A DNA stretch of 64,000 nt from UBA6163 sp041753075 (GTDB taxonomy: Bacteria; Planctomycetota; Planctomycetia; Pirellulales; Pirellulaceae): NCBI GenBank assembly GCA_041753075.1, contig JBGSVE010000090.1, positions 82,328 through 146,327 of the forward strand, read 5' to 3'. The notes below the pieces were generated by a model that had not been told where the DNA came from, did no database searches, and was given only the letters and a program-made list of their open reading frames with translations. This document shows, one piece after another, positions 26,336 to 35,320 of this stretch; position 1 is the stretch's first letter; each line of letters begins with the position of its first letter. A program made the translations under genes and the position numbers.

Positions 26336-28015
26336 TTAAGTCGCGTGAATGCTCTTGTATCTACGCTTTGCACCTTCTTCAATATCTTCGCCGTGGCGTT
26401 CGCGACGACCACGTTCGTAGGTATCAAAATTTCCTTCACACCAATAAAGTTTGCCATCACCTTCAAAGGCCAGGATGTGTGTTGCCAAGCGATCGAGGAA
26501 CCAGCGGTCGTGGCTAGTCACGACCACACACCCGGCGAAATTCATAATCGCTTCTTCGAGCGCTCGCAACGTATCAACATCCAGATCGTTGGTCGGTTCG
26601 TCCAACAGCAATACGTTGCAACCCTTGCGCAACAACTTTGCCAAGTGAACGCGGTTGCGTTCTCCGCCGGACAAAATGCCGACCTTCTTTTCCTGGTCGG
26701 GGCCTTTGAAATTGAACTTCGAGACATAGCTGCGCGCGTGCAATTGTTTGCCGCCCATGTCCAGCACATCATGTCCGCCGCTAATTTCCTGGAACACGGT
26801 CTTGTCGGAATCAAGGCTATCGCGACTTTGGTCGACGAACCCCATTTCGACTGTCTCGCCAATCTTGAACGTGCCGCTGTCAGGCGTATCTTGGCCAGTC
26901 AACATCTTGAACAGCGTTGTCTTGCCGGTCCCGTTGGGTCCGATCACACCAACAATCCCGCCGGGCGGCAGCGAGAACGACAGGTCATCGATCAACACCT
27001 TTTCGCCAAACGCCTTGTGAATGTTTTTGCCTTCAATGACCAACGAGCCCAAGTGCTTGCCCGGTGGAATTTGAATTTCCAATTCGTCAGGTTGTTCGCT
27101 GAACGTTTGCGCAGACATTTCCTCATAAGCCTTGATCCGCGCCTTGCTCTTGGCTTGGCGTGCCTTGGGGCTCATGCGAATCCATTCCAGCTCGCGGGCG
27201 AGTGTTCGTTCGCGCGCCTTTTGCGTTTTCTGCTCGACCTTCATGCGTTTATCTTTGGCCTCCAACCACGCGCTGTAGTTGCCCTCGAACGGAATCCCGC
27301 GACCGCGATCGACTTCGAGAATCCACTTGGCGACGTTGTCAAGGAAATAGCGATCGTGTGTTACGGCAACGACGGTTCCCGGATAATCATCAAGGTGTTT
27401 TTCTAACCACGCGACGCTTTCGGCATCAAGATGGTTGGTTGGTTCGTCCAACAGCAATAAGTCAGGTTGGCGAATCAACAATTGGCATAGCGCAACGCGG
27501 CGTTTTTCACCGCCCGAGAGTGTCGTCACGGTGGAATCACCAGGCGGCAGATTCATGACCGCCATTGCGACTTCGACTTGGCGATCAAGCTCCCACAAAT
27601 TGTTGGCATCGATCGGATCCTGCACCTCCGCCATCTCGTCGCACAGCTTTTGCATCTGCTTGTCATCGGTGACTTCGCCCAGCAAGCCGGAGATTTCGTT
27701 GTAGCGATCGAGAATCTGGCGACGCTCGGCAACGGCGACTTGAACGTTTTCGTAGACCGTCTTGGTCGGGTCCAGTGGCGGTTCTTGGGGCAAATAACCG
27801 ACAGTGAATTTCTTGCCCAACGTCGCGGTGCCCTCGAACTCGGTGTCTTGGCCCGCCATGATCCGCAGCAGCGTCGATTTACCGGCACCGTTTGGTCCCA
27901 GCACACCGATCTTTGCGCCCGGATAAAAAGCCAAGCTGACATCCTCGAGCACGATTTTTTGGGCGTGCTTTTTGGTCAGGTGTTCGATTTGGTAGATGTA
28001 ATGCTTCGTCGACAT
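26336..28015 (-). CDS. ettA: ABC-F ATPase, energy-dependent translational throttle EttA
   Basis: The 559-residue protein has two ABC domains in one chain and no membrane part, the ABC-F layout. Walker A motifs are GPNGAGKST and GPNGTGKTT; both halves have LSGGE-type signatures and DEPTNHLD or DEPTNDLD Walker B motifs. Length, the opening IYQIEHLTKKH and the linker between the halves fit EttA, which binds the ribosomal E site and gates the first peptide bond according to ATP/ADP. It starts 8 bp after the guaA stop, so the two are cotranscribed, linking it to purine supply. Confidence 0.92.
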   Translation of the reverse strand: MSTKHYIYQIEHLTKKHAQKIVLEDVSLAFYPGAKIGVLGPNGAGKSTLLRIMAGQDTEFEGTATLGKKFTVGYLPQEPPLDPTKTVYENVQVAVAERRQILDRYNEISGLLGEVTDDKQMQKLCDEMAEVQDPIDANNLWELDRQVEVAMAVMNLPPGDSTVTTLSGGEKRRVALCQLLIRQPDLLLLDEPTNHLDAESVAWLEKHLDDYPGTVVAVTHDRYFLDNVAKWILEVDRGRGIPFEGNYSAWLEAKDKRMKVEQKTQKARERTLARELEWIRMSPKARQAKSKARIKAYEEMSAQTFSEQPDELEIQIPPGKHLGSLVIEGKNIHKAFGEKVLIDDLSFSLPPGGIVGVIGPNGTGKTTLFKMLTGQDTPDSGTFKIGETVEMGFVDQSRDSLDSDKTVFQEISGGHDVLDMGGKQLHARSYVSKFNFKGPDQEKKVGILSGGERNRVHLAKLLRKGCNVLLLDEPTNDLDVDTLRALEEAIMNFAGCVVVTSHDRWFLDRLATHILAFEGDGKLYWCEGNFDTYERGRRERHGEDIEEGAKRRYKSIHAT

Positions 28016-28023
28016 ATATCAGA

Positions 28024-29637
28024 CTATTCCCATTCGATCGTGGCTGGAGGTTTGCTGCTAACGTCATAGCAAACTCGATTCACGCCATTGACTTCATTAA
28101 TGATTCGCGTGCTGATCCGGGCCAGTAGGTCGTATGGCAAGCGACTCCAATCGGCCGTCATAAAATCGTCGGTATCGACGCTGCGGATCGCGATCGTTTC
28201 TTCATACGTCCGCGCGTCGCCCATCACACCGACGCTGTAGACCGGCAACAGCACCGCGAACGACTGGCTGGTTTGGCGATACAGTCCGGCGGATCTAATT
28301 TCGTTGACCACAATCGCATCGGCCTCGCGCAGCTTGGCCAAACGCTCGCGAGTAACTTCGCCCAAACATCGCACCGCCAACCCCGGCCCAGGAAACGGAT
28401 GACGCCAAACCAGCGTTTCCGGCAAGCCCAGTGCTGCACCCAACCGCCGGACTTCGTCTTTGAACAAATCTCTCAGCGGTTCGACCAACTCGAAGCCCAA
28501 TTGTTCCGGCAAGCCGCCGACGTTGTGGTGCAGTTTGATCGTCGCTGCGGGTCCATCTTTGGCCGCACCGCTTTCAATCACATCGGGATAAAGCGTGCCC
28601 TGGGCAAGGTAATGGGCGTCCTTGATCTTAGCCGCTTCGGCTTTAAAACATTCGATGAAGGCGTGGCCAATGCGTCGCCGCTTTTCTTGCGGCTCGACCA
28701 CACCGGCCAAGGTTGAAAGAAAGCGGTCTTCGGCATTGACAACGTGCAGGTCTGCTTTGAAGTGCGTTGTGAACTCGGCCAATACGGCGGCCTGTTCGTC
28801 TTTGCGTAACAATCCGTTGTCGACCAAGATGCAGGCCAACTGCGGGCCGATCGCCTTGTAAAGCAATGCCGCGACCACGGCCGAATCAACTCCGCCGGAC
28901 AATCCACAGATGACTCGCTTGTTGCCAATTTGCTTGCGCAGTCTTTCGATTGTGCGCGTGGCAAAATCGTCGAGTTGCCAGGTGCCGTCGCAACCGCAAA
29001 CGCCAGTCACGAAGTTATGTAACAGTTGTCCGCCCAACGGCGTGTGCGTCACCTCGGGATGGAACTGCATTCCATAGACGGGCAATTGATGGTGTCGCAC
29101 GGCCGCGTGGGGGCAAGTTGCCGTCCGCGCGATCGAAACAAACGCATCGCCCACGCCGGAGACTTGGTCACCATGGCTCATCCACACGTCCATCGCTTCG
29201 GGCAGGCCAGCGAACAATTCCGACGGCGCGGCAATTTCACATCGTGCGCGCCCATATTCGCGGCTGGGCGTATTTTCGACACGTCCGCCCAGTGCATCAC
29301 AGGCCAACTGCATCCCATAACAAATGCCCAACACCGGAATCCCCAACTGGAACAACTCAGGGTCGCAGCGCGGCGCGCCCGATTCGTAAACGCTCGCTGG
29401 GCCACCGGACAGGATGATCCCACGAGGCGCAATTTCGCGAAGCCGCTGGACCGAAACATCATGCCGCAGAATTTCGCAATACACATTTTGCTCGCGAACG
29501 CGCCGGGCAATTAACTGCGCATACTGAGCGCCGAAGTCCAACACAACGATTCGCTGGTCGGTCAATTCTTGAGCCGATTGATTCGAGCCAAATTGGTTCG
29601 GCGACGGTTTTGATACGTTCGGGGAGAAACTGGACAT
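28024..29637 (-). CDS. guaA: GMP synthase (glutamine-hydrolysing)
   Basis: GuaA aminates XMP to GMP. The 537-residue chain has the class I glutamine amidotransferase first (nucleophile Cys in GICYGMQLAC, then HPEVTHT with the His), the ATP pyrophosphatase P-loop SGGVDSAVVAAL in the middle, and the GMP-synthase dimerisation domain ending in the family C-terminus KPPATIEWE. ATG at 29637 is chosen; the open frame upstream to 29703 adds unlikely residues. ettA follows 8 bp downstream. The leader region carries five 11-bp tandem repeats. Confidence 0.97.
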   Translation of the reverse strand: MSSFSPNVSKPSPNQFGSNQSAQELTDQRIVVLDFGAQYAQLIARRVREQNVYCEILRHDVSVQRLREIAPRGIILSGGPASVYESGAPRCDPELFQLGIPVLGICYGMQLACDALGGRVENTPSREYGRARCEIAAPSELFAGLPEAMDVWMSHGDQVSGVGDAFVSIARTATCPHAAVRHHQLPVYGMQFHPEVTHTPLGGQLLHNFVTGVCGCDGTWQLDDFATRTIERLRKQIGNKRVICGLSGGVDSAVVAALLYKAIGPQLACILVDNGLLRKDEQAAVLAEFTTHFKADLHVVNAEDRFLSTLAGVVEPQEKRRRIGHAFIECFKAEAAKIKDAHYLAQGTLYPDVIESGAAKDGPAATIKLHHNVGGLPEQLGFELVEPLRDLFKDEVRRLGAALGLPETLVWRHPFPGPGLAVRCLGEVTRERLAKLREADAIVVNEIRSAGLYRQTSQSFAVLLPVYSVGVMGDARTYEETIAIRSVDTDDFMTADWSRLPYDLLARISTRIINEVNGVNRVCYDVSSKPPATIEWE

Positions 29638-29707
29638 GTCGTTACGTGTACGAAGTTGGCGAGCACAAAGCACGATTTTAGGAACCACTGGCCAATCACC
29701 CAAGGGG

Positions 29708-29762
29708 TTGATGGCGGGTTGATGGCGGGTTGATGGCGGGTTGATGGCGGGTTGATGGCGGG
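29708..29762. repeat. Five perfect 11-bp tandem repeats
   Basis: The unit TTGATGGCGGG occurs five times head to tail without a mismatch, preceded by GGGG. It lies about 70 bp upstream of the guaA start, in the 238-bp gap between guaA and the divergent gene at 29876. With an 11-bp period each copy faces roughly the same side of the helix. The copy number is likely to vary between strains. Confidence 0.95.
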
Positions 29763-29875
29763 TTCAGGCACCAGGCGTCGCGGATTCGCAAAACATTGGG
29801 CTACCTGGAACGCAAATGATCGCACTACAATTCCTCACCCGTTTCGCTTCTGCAACCCATAAAGGAGTCCATCCA

Positions 29876-30658
29876 ATGTCGAAAACCGAACAGCAACGGC
29901 AACGAAAATTGGCGAAGAAAAAGTCGAAGGATCGCGAGAAACAGCTCCAAGCGGCGCGGCTCAAGGCGCAATTGGTTTCGCTCGGCGGCAAAGTTTTGGC
30001 GGCGTCAAGCGGCGAAGTTCACACCTGCTTGATCTCCGATGATTGCCACAATGGCACCGGTATCGGCTGGGTAACGATCGCGCGGCGAATGAGCGGTGGC
30101 ATGTATCTCTCGGTCGTTTTTTTGATCGATATGTTTTGCCTGGGTGTGAAAGACGTAAACGTTCGCCCGTGCGGGCCGGCGGACCTGCGCGAGATGCTCG
30201 AATCGATGGACAGGCAGAGCGGCTACCAAGCGGTCACGCCCGGCGTCGCTCGCGGCTTTGTTGAGGCGGCAGTCGCCTATGCCGCGAACCTGGGGCTGGC
30301 TCCGCATGCCGATTATTCCAAGGCTGCCGGCATTTGGGGCCAAATCGAAGCCTTGCCGGTGCCCGCACATTTGACCTTTGGCAAGAATGGCCGTCCGACC
30401 TACATTGCCGGACCCCATGACGACAACGCCCGCCAAAATATGATCTTCCGGAAATTGGCCGAGCATGTCGGCGAAGGTAATTTCGACTTCGTCATTGCTC
30501 CACAGATCGATGATCGCTTTGGCTCATTCCCAAGCATTGAATTCTCGGCTGATGATGATGACGACGACTTTTACGACGAAGTTGATGACGAAGTTGATGA
30601 CATGAACGCAATCGATGGCGTCGTGATTGATCGAATCGATTCTGAGCACGCCAAATGA
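29876..30658 (+). CDS. Conserved-looking protein of unknown function coupled to surE
   Basis: The 260-residue protein starts with a strongly basic, coiled-coil-like head (EQQRQRKLAKKKSKDREKQL), then a mixed alpha/beta region without a motif I recognise, and ends in a very acidic patch (SADDDDDDFYDEVDDEVDD). There is no signal peptide. The start at 29876 has a near-perfect AAAGGAG ribosome site. Its stop overlaps the surE ATG (ATGA), so the two are coupled. Opposite charges at the two ends suggest a nucleic-acid or protein binding role, but this is a guess. Confidence 0.8.
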   Translation: MSKTEQQRQRKLAKKKSKDREKQLQAARLKAQLVSLGGKVLAASSGEVHTCLISDDCHNGTGIGWVTIARRMSGGMYLSVVFLIDMFCLGVKDVNVRPCGPADLREMLESMDRQSGYQAVTPGVARGFVEAAVAYAANLGLAPHADYSKAAGIWGQIEALPVPAHLTFGKNGRPTYIAGPHDDNARQNMIFRKLAEHVGEGNFDFVIAPQIDDRFGSFPSIEFSADDDDDDFYDEVDDEVDDMNAIDGVVIDRIDSEHAK

Positions 30659-31413
30659 GGATCTTGCTCAGCAATGATGACGGCGTGTATTCGCCAGGAC
30701 TCGCGGCGCTGGAACAACAACTGCGCCACCTCGGCGAAGTTTTTGTGGCCGCGCCCGCGACGGAGCAGAGCGGCGTTGGCCATTCGATCACAGACCTGAC
30801 ACCGCTGCTTTGCAAATCGATTCGACGCGAAGGTCGCCACTGGGCTTGGGCCGTCGAAGGTTCGCCAGCGGATTGCGTGAAATTGGCAATCGTTGAGCTG
30901 TGTCCTTGGAAGCCGGATCTGGTCGTCAGCGGCATTAACAATGGTCTTAACGCCGGCATCAACGTACTCTACAGCGGTACGGTGGCCGCTGCGGTCGAGG
31001 GAGCGTTCTTTGGCATCACCAGCATTGCCGTCTCGATGGAACACGCCGAGGACCCCGATGTTCAAGCGGCGGCGGTGATCGCGCGAAACGTGATCGATGG
31101 CATCGTCAGCCACAACCTGCCCGCCGGACGTTTGTTCAACGTCAACATCCCGACCGCGGCGACGGAGCATCCTGCAGAGGTGAAAGTTGTTCCGATGGGA
31201 TTGGCCCAGTACGGTCGCAAGTATGAAAAGCGAAGCTCGCCGGGCGGGCGCGATTATTACTGGGCGATGTGGAGCGAGCCGCCGGTGCCGCCCGCAGCGG
31301 AATCCGATTTGACCGAACTGCGTGCTGGTAACATAACGGTCAGCCCGCTGGATTTTGACTTAACGCGTCATGATGAGATCGAAACGATGCGAGCCTGGGG
31401 ATTGCGCGCTTAA
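30655..31413 (+). CDS. surE: 5'/3'-nucleotidase SurE
   Basis: SurE removes phosphate from nucleoside 5'- and 3'-monophosphates and short polyphosphates in stationary-phase survival. The 252-residue protein opens with the hallmark ILLSNDDGVYSPGL, whose paired Asp bind the metal. AAPATEQSGVGHSIT and VSGINNGLNAGINVLYSGTVAAA follow as in the family. It overlaps the gene before it by 4 bp. A terminator-like hairpin with a T-run lies about 110 bp downstream. Confidence 0.96.
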   Translation: MRILLSNDDGVYSPGLAALEQQLRHLGEVFVAAPATEQSGVGHSITDLTPLLCKSIRREGRHWAWAVEGSPADCVKLAIVELCPWKPDLVVSGINNGLNAGINVLYSGTVAAAVEGAFFGITSIAVSMEHAEDPDVQAAAVIARNVIDGIVSHNLPAGRLFNVNIPTAATEHPAEVKVVPMGLAQYGRKYEKRSSPGGRDYYWAMWSEPPVPPAAESDLTELRAGNITVSPLDFDLTRHDEIETMRAWGLRA

Positions 31414-31484
31414 TTAATCATCTTTTCTAATCACGTGGGTTATCTACGTCAGCGGTTCGGCGCTAACCGCCGGTAATGCACGCT

Positions 31485-31511
31485 GCCGGTGGCCAGCGCC
31501 ATTCCGCTCAC
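31485..31511. repeat. REP-like 27-bp element, copy 1
   Basis: GCCGGTGGCCAGCGCCATTC plus CGCTCAC matches positions 40729-40755 at 26 of 27 bases (C to T once). AGCG and CGCT inside it pair, as do GTG and CAC outside. It stands between surE and its terminator hairpin. Both copies are intergenic, which fits a dispersed palindromic repeat. Confidence 0.8.
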
Positions 31512-31523
31512 GATCTTCAAACG

Positions 31524-31568
31524 CAAAGACCCCCGACAAGATTGCTCTCGCCGGAGGCCTTTGTTTTT
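31524..31568 (+). terminator. Rho-independent terminator after surE
   Basis: CAAAGACCCCCG pairs with CGGAGGCCTTTG (10 of 12 pairs, two mismatches) and is followed at once by TTTTT. The orientation fits termination of the plus-strand surE transcript, 110 bp after its stop. Confidence 0.75.
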
Positions 31569-31611
31569 GATCCGAATCGGCTATCTGAAGTCGGCACAAA
31601 GCCGGTTCAAA

Positions 31612-32163
31612 TTACATGCCGCATCCGCATGATGGTTCGCAACCGCAAGCTGGCTCGCAACCCATGTCGCAGCAGCTATCGTGCTTGTGGAACAACTTGT
31701 GCAACAGGCCACGAACTGGCTTCTTGCAGCCCGAGTCGCAACCACAAGCTGGAGCTTCGCAGCCACAAACTGGTGCTTCGCAACCGCAAGCTGGCTCAAC
31801 AGCGCAACCGCCGCAAGCTGGGGCTTCGCAGCCACAAGCTGGCTCAGCAACTTCACAACCACAAGCTGACTCGCAACCCATGTCGCAGCAGCCGTTGTGC
31901 TTGTGGAACAACTTTGCCAACAGGCCACGAACTGGTTTGCTGCAGCATGAATCACAAGCTGGGGCTTCGCAGCCACAAGCTGGTTCTACTGCACAACCGC
32001 AGCTCGGTGCTTCGCAGCCACAAGCTGGTTCAGCTTCGCAACCGCAAGAATCGCAGCTGCTGTGGCCGAACAATTTTCCGAACAAGTGGCCCGCCGAAGC
32101 GTCCACGGAGCTGAAGGCAACGAAGGCGAGGGCCAACAGCGAAGATGCTAAAACACGACGCAT
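31612..32163 (-). CDS. Cysteine-rich secreted repeat protein
   Basis: The 183-residue protein has a signal peptide (MRRVLASSLLALAFVAFSSVDASA) and then 35 cysteines by my count. The mature chain has three related units, each opening with an LFxKLFxH segment (HLFGKLFGH, RGLLAKLFHKH, RGLLHKLFHKH), then a CCDMGC-type block and repeats of EPACGCEAP. Metal binding or a disulfide-hardened cell-wall layer are both possible; neither is shown. ATG at 32163 has GGAG at a 9-nt spacing, better than ATG 32178. It is convergent with surE. Confidence 0.85.
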   Translation of the reverse strand: MRRVLASSLLALAFVAFSSVDASAGHLFGKLFGHSSCDSCGCEAEPACGCEAPSCGCAVEPACGCEAPACDSCCSKPVRGLLAKLFHKHNGCCDMGCESACGCEVAEPACGCEAPACGGCAVEPACGCEAPVCGCEAPACGCDSGCKKPVRGLLHKLFHKHDSCCDMGCEPACGCEPSCGCGM

Positions 32164-32531
32164 CGTGGTAAACTCCAAAGGATTGGGTAGAGGTTGTCTC
32201 GTAAGGGGTGAGACCCAAGCCGCTTCTCAACTGGCAGGTGACAAATCATTAGTCACTGATGCCAATTGATCACCGGGTTCAGTTCCACATCTCACTCATC
32301 GCAAACGTTGCGTGGCGTGAGCGACGAATGGTTTCGACATGTGGGAACCAGTGTGGCGGCTTGGCACACACTTCAGTACGGTGACGTACTTCGCTATCGG
32401 TGGCTCAAAGCCAAAGACTTCGCGTTTACGTCCCAAATGGTTGTCGATGCGTTAATTTGGCGAACGATCGAATCGCCAATTCTGCCGTTGCTGGTCGTGC
32501 CGATCCTAACGCTTAACGATTGTGCCGATTT
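32164..32531. other. 368-bp intergenic region
   Basis: It separates the cysteine-rich gene from the RND exporter upstream of it and should hold the former's promoter. I see small inverted repeats only: GTGAC-9-GTCAC (32238-32256) and AGTACG-gtga-CGTACT (32375-32390). An open frame crosses it on the plus strand but runs antisense into the exporter gene and is not supported. Confidence 0.5.
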
Positions 32532-35057
32532 TCACAAGCGAACTTTGACTTCGCTGCTACGTCCACGCGGACCACTTGCCGGCAAACGACGTACATCCAT
32601 CGGTTGGTCGTCAGGCTCTTCGTTTGACAACTCCGCGTCGGGGTCGCTCATCACTGGCCTTGCCAAGAAGCGACCAAAGCGGCTGACCATCAACGCGGGC
32701 AACAAGAACAAGTCACCCACCAACGCGACGGCCAGCAGGCTGAACATCAAATAGGCAAATCGCCGCGTCGGTACAAAGTCGCTAATCGCATAAACCAGCA
32801 ACGACAACCCGCACACCAGCGTCGTGTGAACCATCGCCATCCCACATTGCTGCATCGCGCCCCAGGCGGCGCGCTTGGGTCGAATGCCCTTGGCCACACG
32901 ACTGCCAAATCGGCTCAGCAAGTGGATCGTGTCATCGACCGCTATGCCCAACGCCACGCTCGCCGTCATCACCGAACCAATATCCAGCGGCATATCCACC
33001 AACCCCATGTACCCAAACAATCCGATCGTGGGAAGCAAGTTGGGGATCATCGCAATTAAGCCGCCAACAACGCTGCGCAACAGCAACATCATCACAATCG
33101 CCACCACCGCGAACGCCGACAAAAAGCTACGAAACAAATCGCGCAACAAGACTTCTTGCGCCTCTTGAACGATCTTGACCGCACCGGTCATCACCACCTT
33201 GGGTTGGTCCAGCGCGCTGATCCCTTTCGCTGCTGCCGCACTCTCGACAGCGCCACCGACCGCTTCGCCAACGGCCGTAATCTCCGGGCCGTAGTCCGAC
33301 TTCGTCGTCATCGGCAGGCGAAAACTAACGCGCCAGACTTCGGCTTGGTCATCACGCGACAAGTAACCAAGCTTGCCCACCGCCGAATCGAGATCAAGTA
33401 ATTGGCCACGGATCACCGAACGCGTGGCCGTCGAGGACAGCGAACGTCCATTGGGAACCGCGGGCAAGAACGAAACAGCAGACAACACACCGCCAACACC
33501 CTCGGCCCGCGCAGTGCTGATATGCGCCTGACGAACAATCTCCAACCGATCAATCACGTCACTGGTACCGTTGCTCGCGGGAAAACGAACCAACAATTCG
33601 CCGTTTATCGTTGGCCCAACGTGATCCTCGAACCATTGATACTGAACACGCATCGAATGCGCCGGATCAAACATGCGCGGCACATTGACCGATGTGTTGA
33701 GCTTTACCAAGCCAGTCGACAACACAATCGCGACCAAGCTAATCACCGCAATGATCGGTAGCGGATAATCAAGCACTCGGCGAAACAACAATCGAATTCG
33801 CCGGCGGAACCAATGCCCCGGTGGTGAGCCATCGGCATTGTCGCCGCGCAGCTCACGATCTGAAACATGACGCGGGCCGCCGAACAGCATCATCGCCCCC
33901 GGCAATAGCAGTAGCAGCAACACCAACGTCGTTATCAATCCCAACACCGAGACCACGCCAAACACGCGGATCGGTTCAAGCCTAACAATCGAGAGCGATC
34001 CGAGGCCAATGATCGTCGTGCTGGCGGCAAGCAAACATGGCACCGTCCCAGCCCGCATTGCGATCGCCACCGCCTGGGCGCGGGTCGCCTCGGGGAATTC
34101 TGCCAATGCGTCCAGGTAGTAATTGCTGAGGTGGATACCGGATGAAACGGTCAATACGAAAATCAACGGCGGCAAGACGATCAACACCGCATTCATCGGC
34201 GTCCCGCTGTAATACACGGCGGCCAACACGAAGCCTTCACCAATCACCGCCACCAACGTGATGACTGCGGTCAACGAAATCGATCGCAAACAAAAAAAAC
34301 AAATCAATGCCGCAACCACTGCGGAAGGTGGAGAAAACGTGCGGATGCTGCGGATCGACGCGTCATCAATCACCACGCCATCATGTTGGCCGCCGACGAT
34401 CATGATTGCGTCCGGCGCGATCTTCATTTGCAATCCGAGCGCCTGGCGTATCGTGCTAAATAACTTGGCGCGATTGGCGATGCCGGTGGGACTGATCGAA
34501 AGTACCAAGCAACTCGTTGCGCCATCGGACCCAATGATCGATCCGGTCAATCGCTTGATCGATGCACCGCGCGGCAAACTGGTCGGCGACGAAGTCATCT
34601 TGTTCAAGATCTCAGTCCCGCTCCGCGCCCAGTGCAGCGGCAGGTTGTCGAGTGAATCGCGAAGCAACCGAATCAACTCTTTCGCCGCATCGTCGCCCGG
34701 CTTTTCGAGCGGCTCGGTGGAATCATCGGTCGGCGCTACCATCGAATCCGATTGTTCGCACAGCGGTGCGAGTAATGCCGTCGCTTGATCGAGCGATGGC
34801 GAACCGATCGCGGCACCGTCCCACGACACCTGGACCATGTCGGTGACAGAAAACCGGTTGGCGAATTCGTCAAAGTCAACTCGCCCCGGTTCACTGGCAG
34901 GTATCCAGTCAACCGGATGATTGAACAGCCCGATGATCGCGTCGTGCGAGTGAATCGCCGCTGGCCCAGCGAGCAACAAAACGATAAGTGCGCCAAGCCA
35001 AAATCGGCGACGGTATCGCGTGGCAATCTTCGCGTCGTTGAGCGTTGTCAGGTCCAC
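32532..35057 (-). CDS. RND-superfamily (MMPL-type) exporter
   Basis: The 841-residue membrane protein has the RND layout. One helix near residues 18-38 is followed by a large external domain (about 40-225), then a helix bundle (225-390), a second helix and external domain (about 430-640), and a final bundle (640-800). ASVALGIAVDDTIHLLSRF matches the conserved helix-4-like motif of the duplicated half, and a GF-type FVLAAVYYSG region marks the first half. Such exporters move lipids, hopanoids or hydrophobic compounds; the cargo is unknown. No partner membrane-fusion protein is adjacent. A related gene starts at 62070. Confidence 0.9.
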   Translation of the reverse strand: MDLTTLNDAKIATRYRRRFWLGALIVLLLAGPAAIHSHDAIIGLFNHPVDWIPASEPGRVDFDEFANRFSVTDMVQVSWDGAAIGSPSLDQATALLAPLCEQSDSMVAPTDDSTEPLEKPGDDAAKELIRLLRDSLDNLPLHWARSGTEILNKMTSSPTSLPRGASIKRLTGSIIGSDGATSCLVLSISPTGIANRAKLFSTIRQALGLQMKIAPDAIMIVGGQHDGVVIDDASIRSIRTFSPPSAVVAALICFFCLRSISLTAVITLVAVIGEGFVLAAVYYSGTPMNAVLIVLPPLIFVLTVSSGIHLSNYYLDALAEFPEATRAQAVAIAMRAGTVPCLLAASTTIIGLGSLSIVRLEPIRVFGVVSVLGLITTLVLLLLLLPGAMMLFGGPRHVSDRELRGDNADGSPPGHWFRRRIRLLFRRVLDYPLPIIAVISLVAIVLSTGLVKLNTSVNVPRMFDPAHSMRVQYQWFEDHVGPTINGELLVRFPASNGTSDVIDRLEIVRQAHISTARAEGVGGVLSAVSFLPAVPNGRSLSSTATRSVIRGQLLDLDSAVGKLGYLSRDDQAEVWRVSFRLPMTTKSDYGPEITAVGEAVGGAVESAAAAKGISALDQPKVVMTGAVKIVQEAQEVLLRDLFRSFLSAFAVVAIVMMLLLRSVVGGLIAMIPNLLPTIGLFGYMGLVDMPLDIGSVMTASVALGIAVDDTIHLLSRFGSRVAKGIRPKRAAWGAMQQCGMAMVHTTLVCGLSLLVYAISDFVPTRRFAYLMFSLLAVALVGDLFLLPALMVSRFGRFLARPVMSDPDAELSNEEPDDQPMDVRRLPASGPRGRSSEVKVRL

Positions 35058-35320
35058 GGGAATTCACGTCCAGAGCGAAAGAGCGATGCCCAACTATACC
35101 GCGCCGCCGGTGCGTGGCGCAGGTGGCGACAACGCAACACCATGTTGCCAAAAAGAAACACGCACCTATAGCGACTGGGCACTTTAGACGCGACTGACCA
35201 TGAAAAACGCGGCGGAATCGATAGCTGCGATTCGCAACCGGTGTCCGTCACCAAGTTGGTACGGCAGGTGCAAAGTCTGATGGCTTGGACGCCCCGCGCC
35301 GCTTACCTAACACACACAAC

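Noticed and set aside
26345..27406. 353-codon plus-strand frame
   Set aside because: It is antisense to ettA and has no coding features of its own.
31612..32163. Direct DNA repeats that could suggest a CRISPR array
   Set aside because: They are the codons of the CGCEAP protein repeats; there are no spacers of constant length.
32266..32754. 162-codon plus-strand frame
   Set aside because: Its second half is antisense to the RND exporter and it has no motif or ribosome site.
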